From Propionibacteriaceae bacterium (lineage in GTDB: Bacteria > Actinomycetota > Actinomycetes > Propionibacteriales > Propionibacteriaceae), in assembly GCA_031255975.1 (NCBI GenBank), contig JAIRRM010000056.1:1-13161 (forward strand): a stretch of 13,161 nt of DNA, read 5' to 3'. The position numbers and the translations under genes were made by a program. The stretch's first letter is position 1. Every line of letters starts with the position of its first letter. Below, in pieces: positions 12,918-13,161 of the stretch. The notes beneath the pieces were generated by a model. It made no database searches, had not been told where the DNA came from, and saw nothing but the letters and a program-made list of their open reading frames with translations.

Positions 12918-13161
12918 TTAACTCCGTTGCCAAGTGTGGTTCATCATGCTGCGGCCAATGGAGACCCAGCGGCTATCGGTAAGCCCGCTACCGGACTTAT
13001 TTGCGGTCAAGGCGGGGCCGCCGTGACCAAGGGCGAAATGAACAGCAGCGGCAATCGCTGCGAGATCGTCATCGGTAAGCTCACTGGTCGCGACAGCAGC
13101 CGCGGCGGGAGCTTCAGCCTCTTCCTCTTCCTCTTCCTCTTCAGGCTTCGGCGGGAATACA
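12918..13161 (-). CDS. Decarboxylase gamma/delta subunit, C-terminal part (partial)
   Basis: The reverse frame is open to the window edge and stops at TAA (12918-12920), four bases before the biotin carrier start, giving 81 residues. It begins with a proline-lysine stretch, then a run of seven glutamates, an alanine-rich segment, TDDDLAAIAAAVHFALG and a C-terminal SRWVSIGRSMMNHTWQRS. This acidic linker plus an AAIAAAV helix and a basic aromatic tail is the layout of OadG/MmdD-type small subunits, which hold the carboxyltransferase to the membrane beta subunit. The N-terminal membrane helix would lie beyond the window. Identification rests on layout and position; sequence identity in this group is low. 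Confidence 0.7.
   Translation of the reverse strand, partial: VFPPKPEEEEEEEEAEAPAAAAVATSELTDDDLAAIAAAVHFALGHGGPALTANKSGSGLTDSRWVSIGRSMMNHTWQRS
13119..13142 (+). repeat. Hexanucleotide repeat, four CTCTTC units
   Basis: Four perfect CTCTTC copies (GAAGAG on the coding strand) encode the poly-glutamate run in the gamma/delta subunit. Slippage would change the length by two residues per unit without a frameshift. Confidence 0.85.

Overview
The window looks like chromosomal DNA of a high-GC actinobacterium, most likely a member of the Propionibacteriaceae. A pyrophosphate-dependent phosphofructokinase closely resembles the Propionibacterium freudenreichii enzyme as I remember it. The thrS-HIT-PatA-PimA and FHA-FtsR-MerR blocks are actinobacterial neighbourhoods known from Mycobacterium. 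Biotin-dependent Na+-decarboxylase/transcarboxylase-type subunits fit propionate metabolism. No transposase, phage gene, tRNA, rRNA or CRISPR array was seen.

Layout: 1-267, 3' end of an M20 amidohydrolase. 290-4955, a forward block of thrS with a structured leader, an HIT-family Ap4A-type enzyme, a PatA-like acyltransferase and a PimA-like mannosyltransferase; the last two point to phosphatidylinositol mannoside synthesis, but the usual pgsA between HIT and patA is absent. 5007-6958, a GarA-like FHA protein with an N-terminal zinc ribbon, an FtsR-like MerR regulator and a second MerR protein like Rv1830; the DUF151 nuclease gene usual between the two regulators is absent. 6969-8165, reverse-strand pfp. 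8469-10221, three forward genes for a lipoprotein, a secreted protein and a TadE/TadG-like pseudopilin, without Tad machinery nearby. 11112-13161, reverse-strand membrane beta subunit, biotin carrier protein and a partial gamma/delta subunit of a decarboxylase.

The most unusual element lies in 10222-11111, which has no convincing gene. A sigma-70-like promoter (TTGACA, 17-base spacer, TACAAA) at 10306-10334 is followed by about 570 bases that fold on the forward strand into many hairpins, ten of them capped by GNRA tetraloops, and then by a 15-bp GC-rich terminator hairpin at 10874-10910. This is a self-contained transcription unit for a large ornate non-coding RNA. Its size and GNRA richness recall OLE, GOLLD and ROOL RNAs, but I recognise no sequence signature of any known class.

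A second RNA-level observation is the thrS leader: an 8-bp hairpin just before the ribosome binding site has a 7-base loop with GGU at the anticodon positions, like the anticodon arm of tRNA-Thr(GGU). All family assignments come from motif recognition by eye; no database search or folding program was run.
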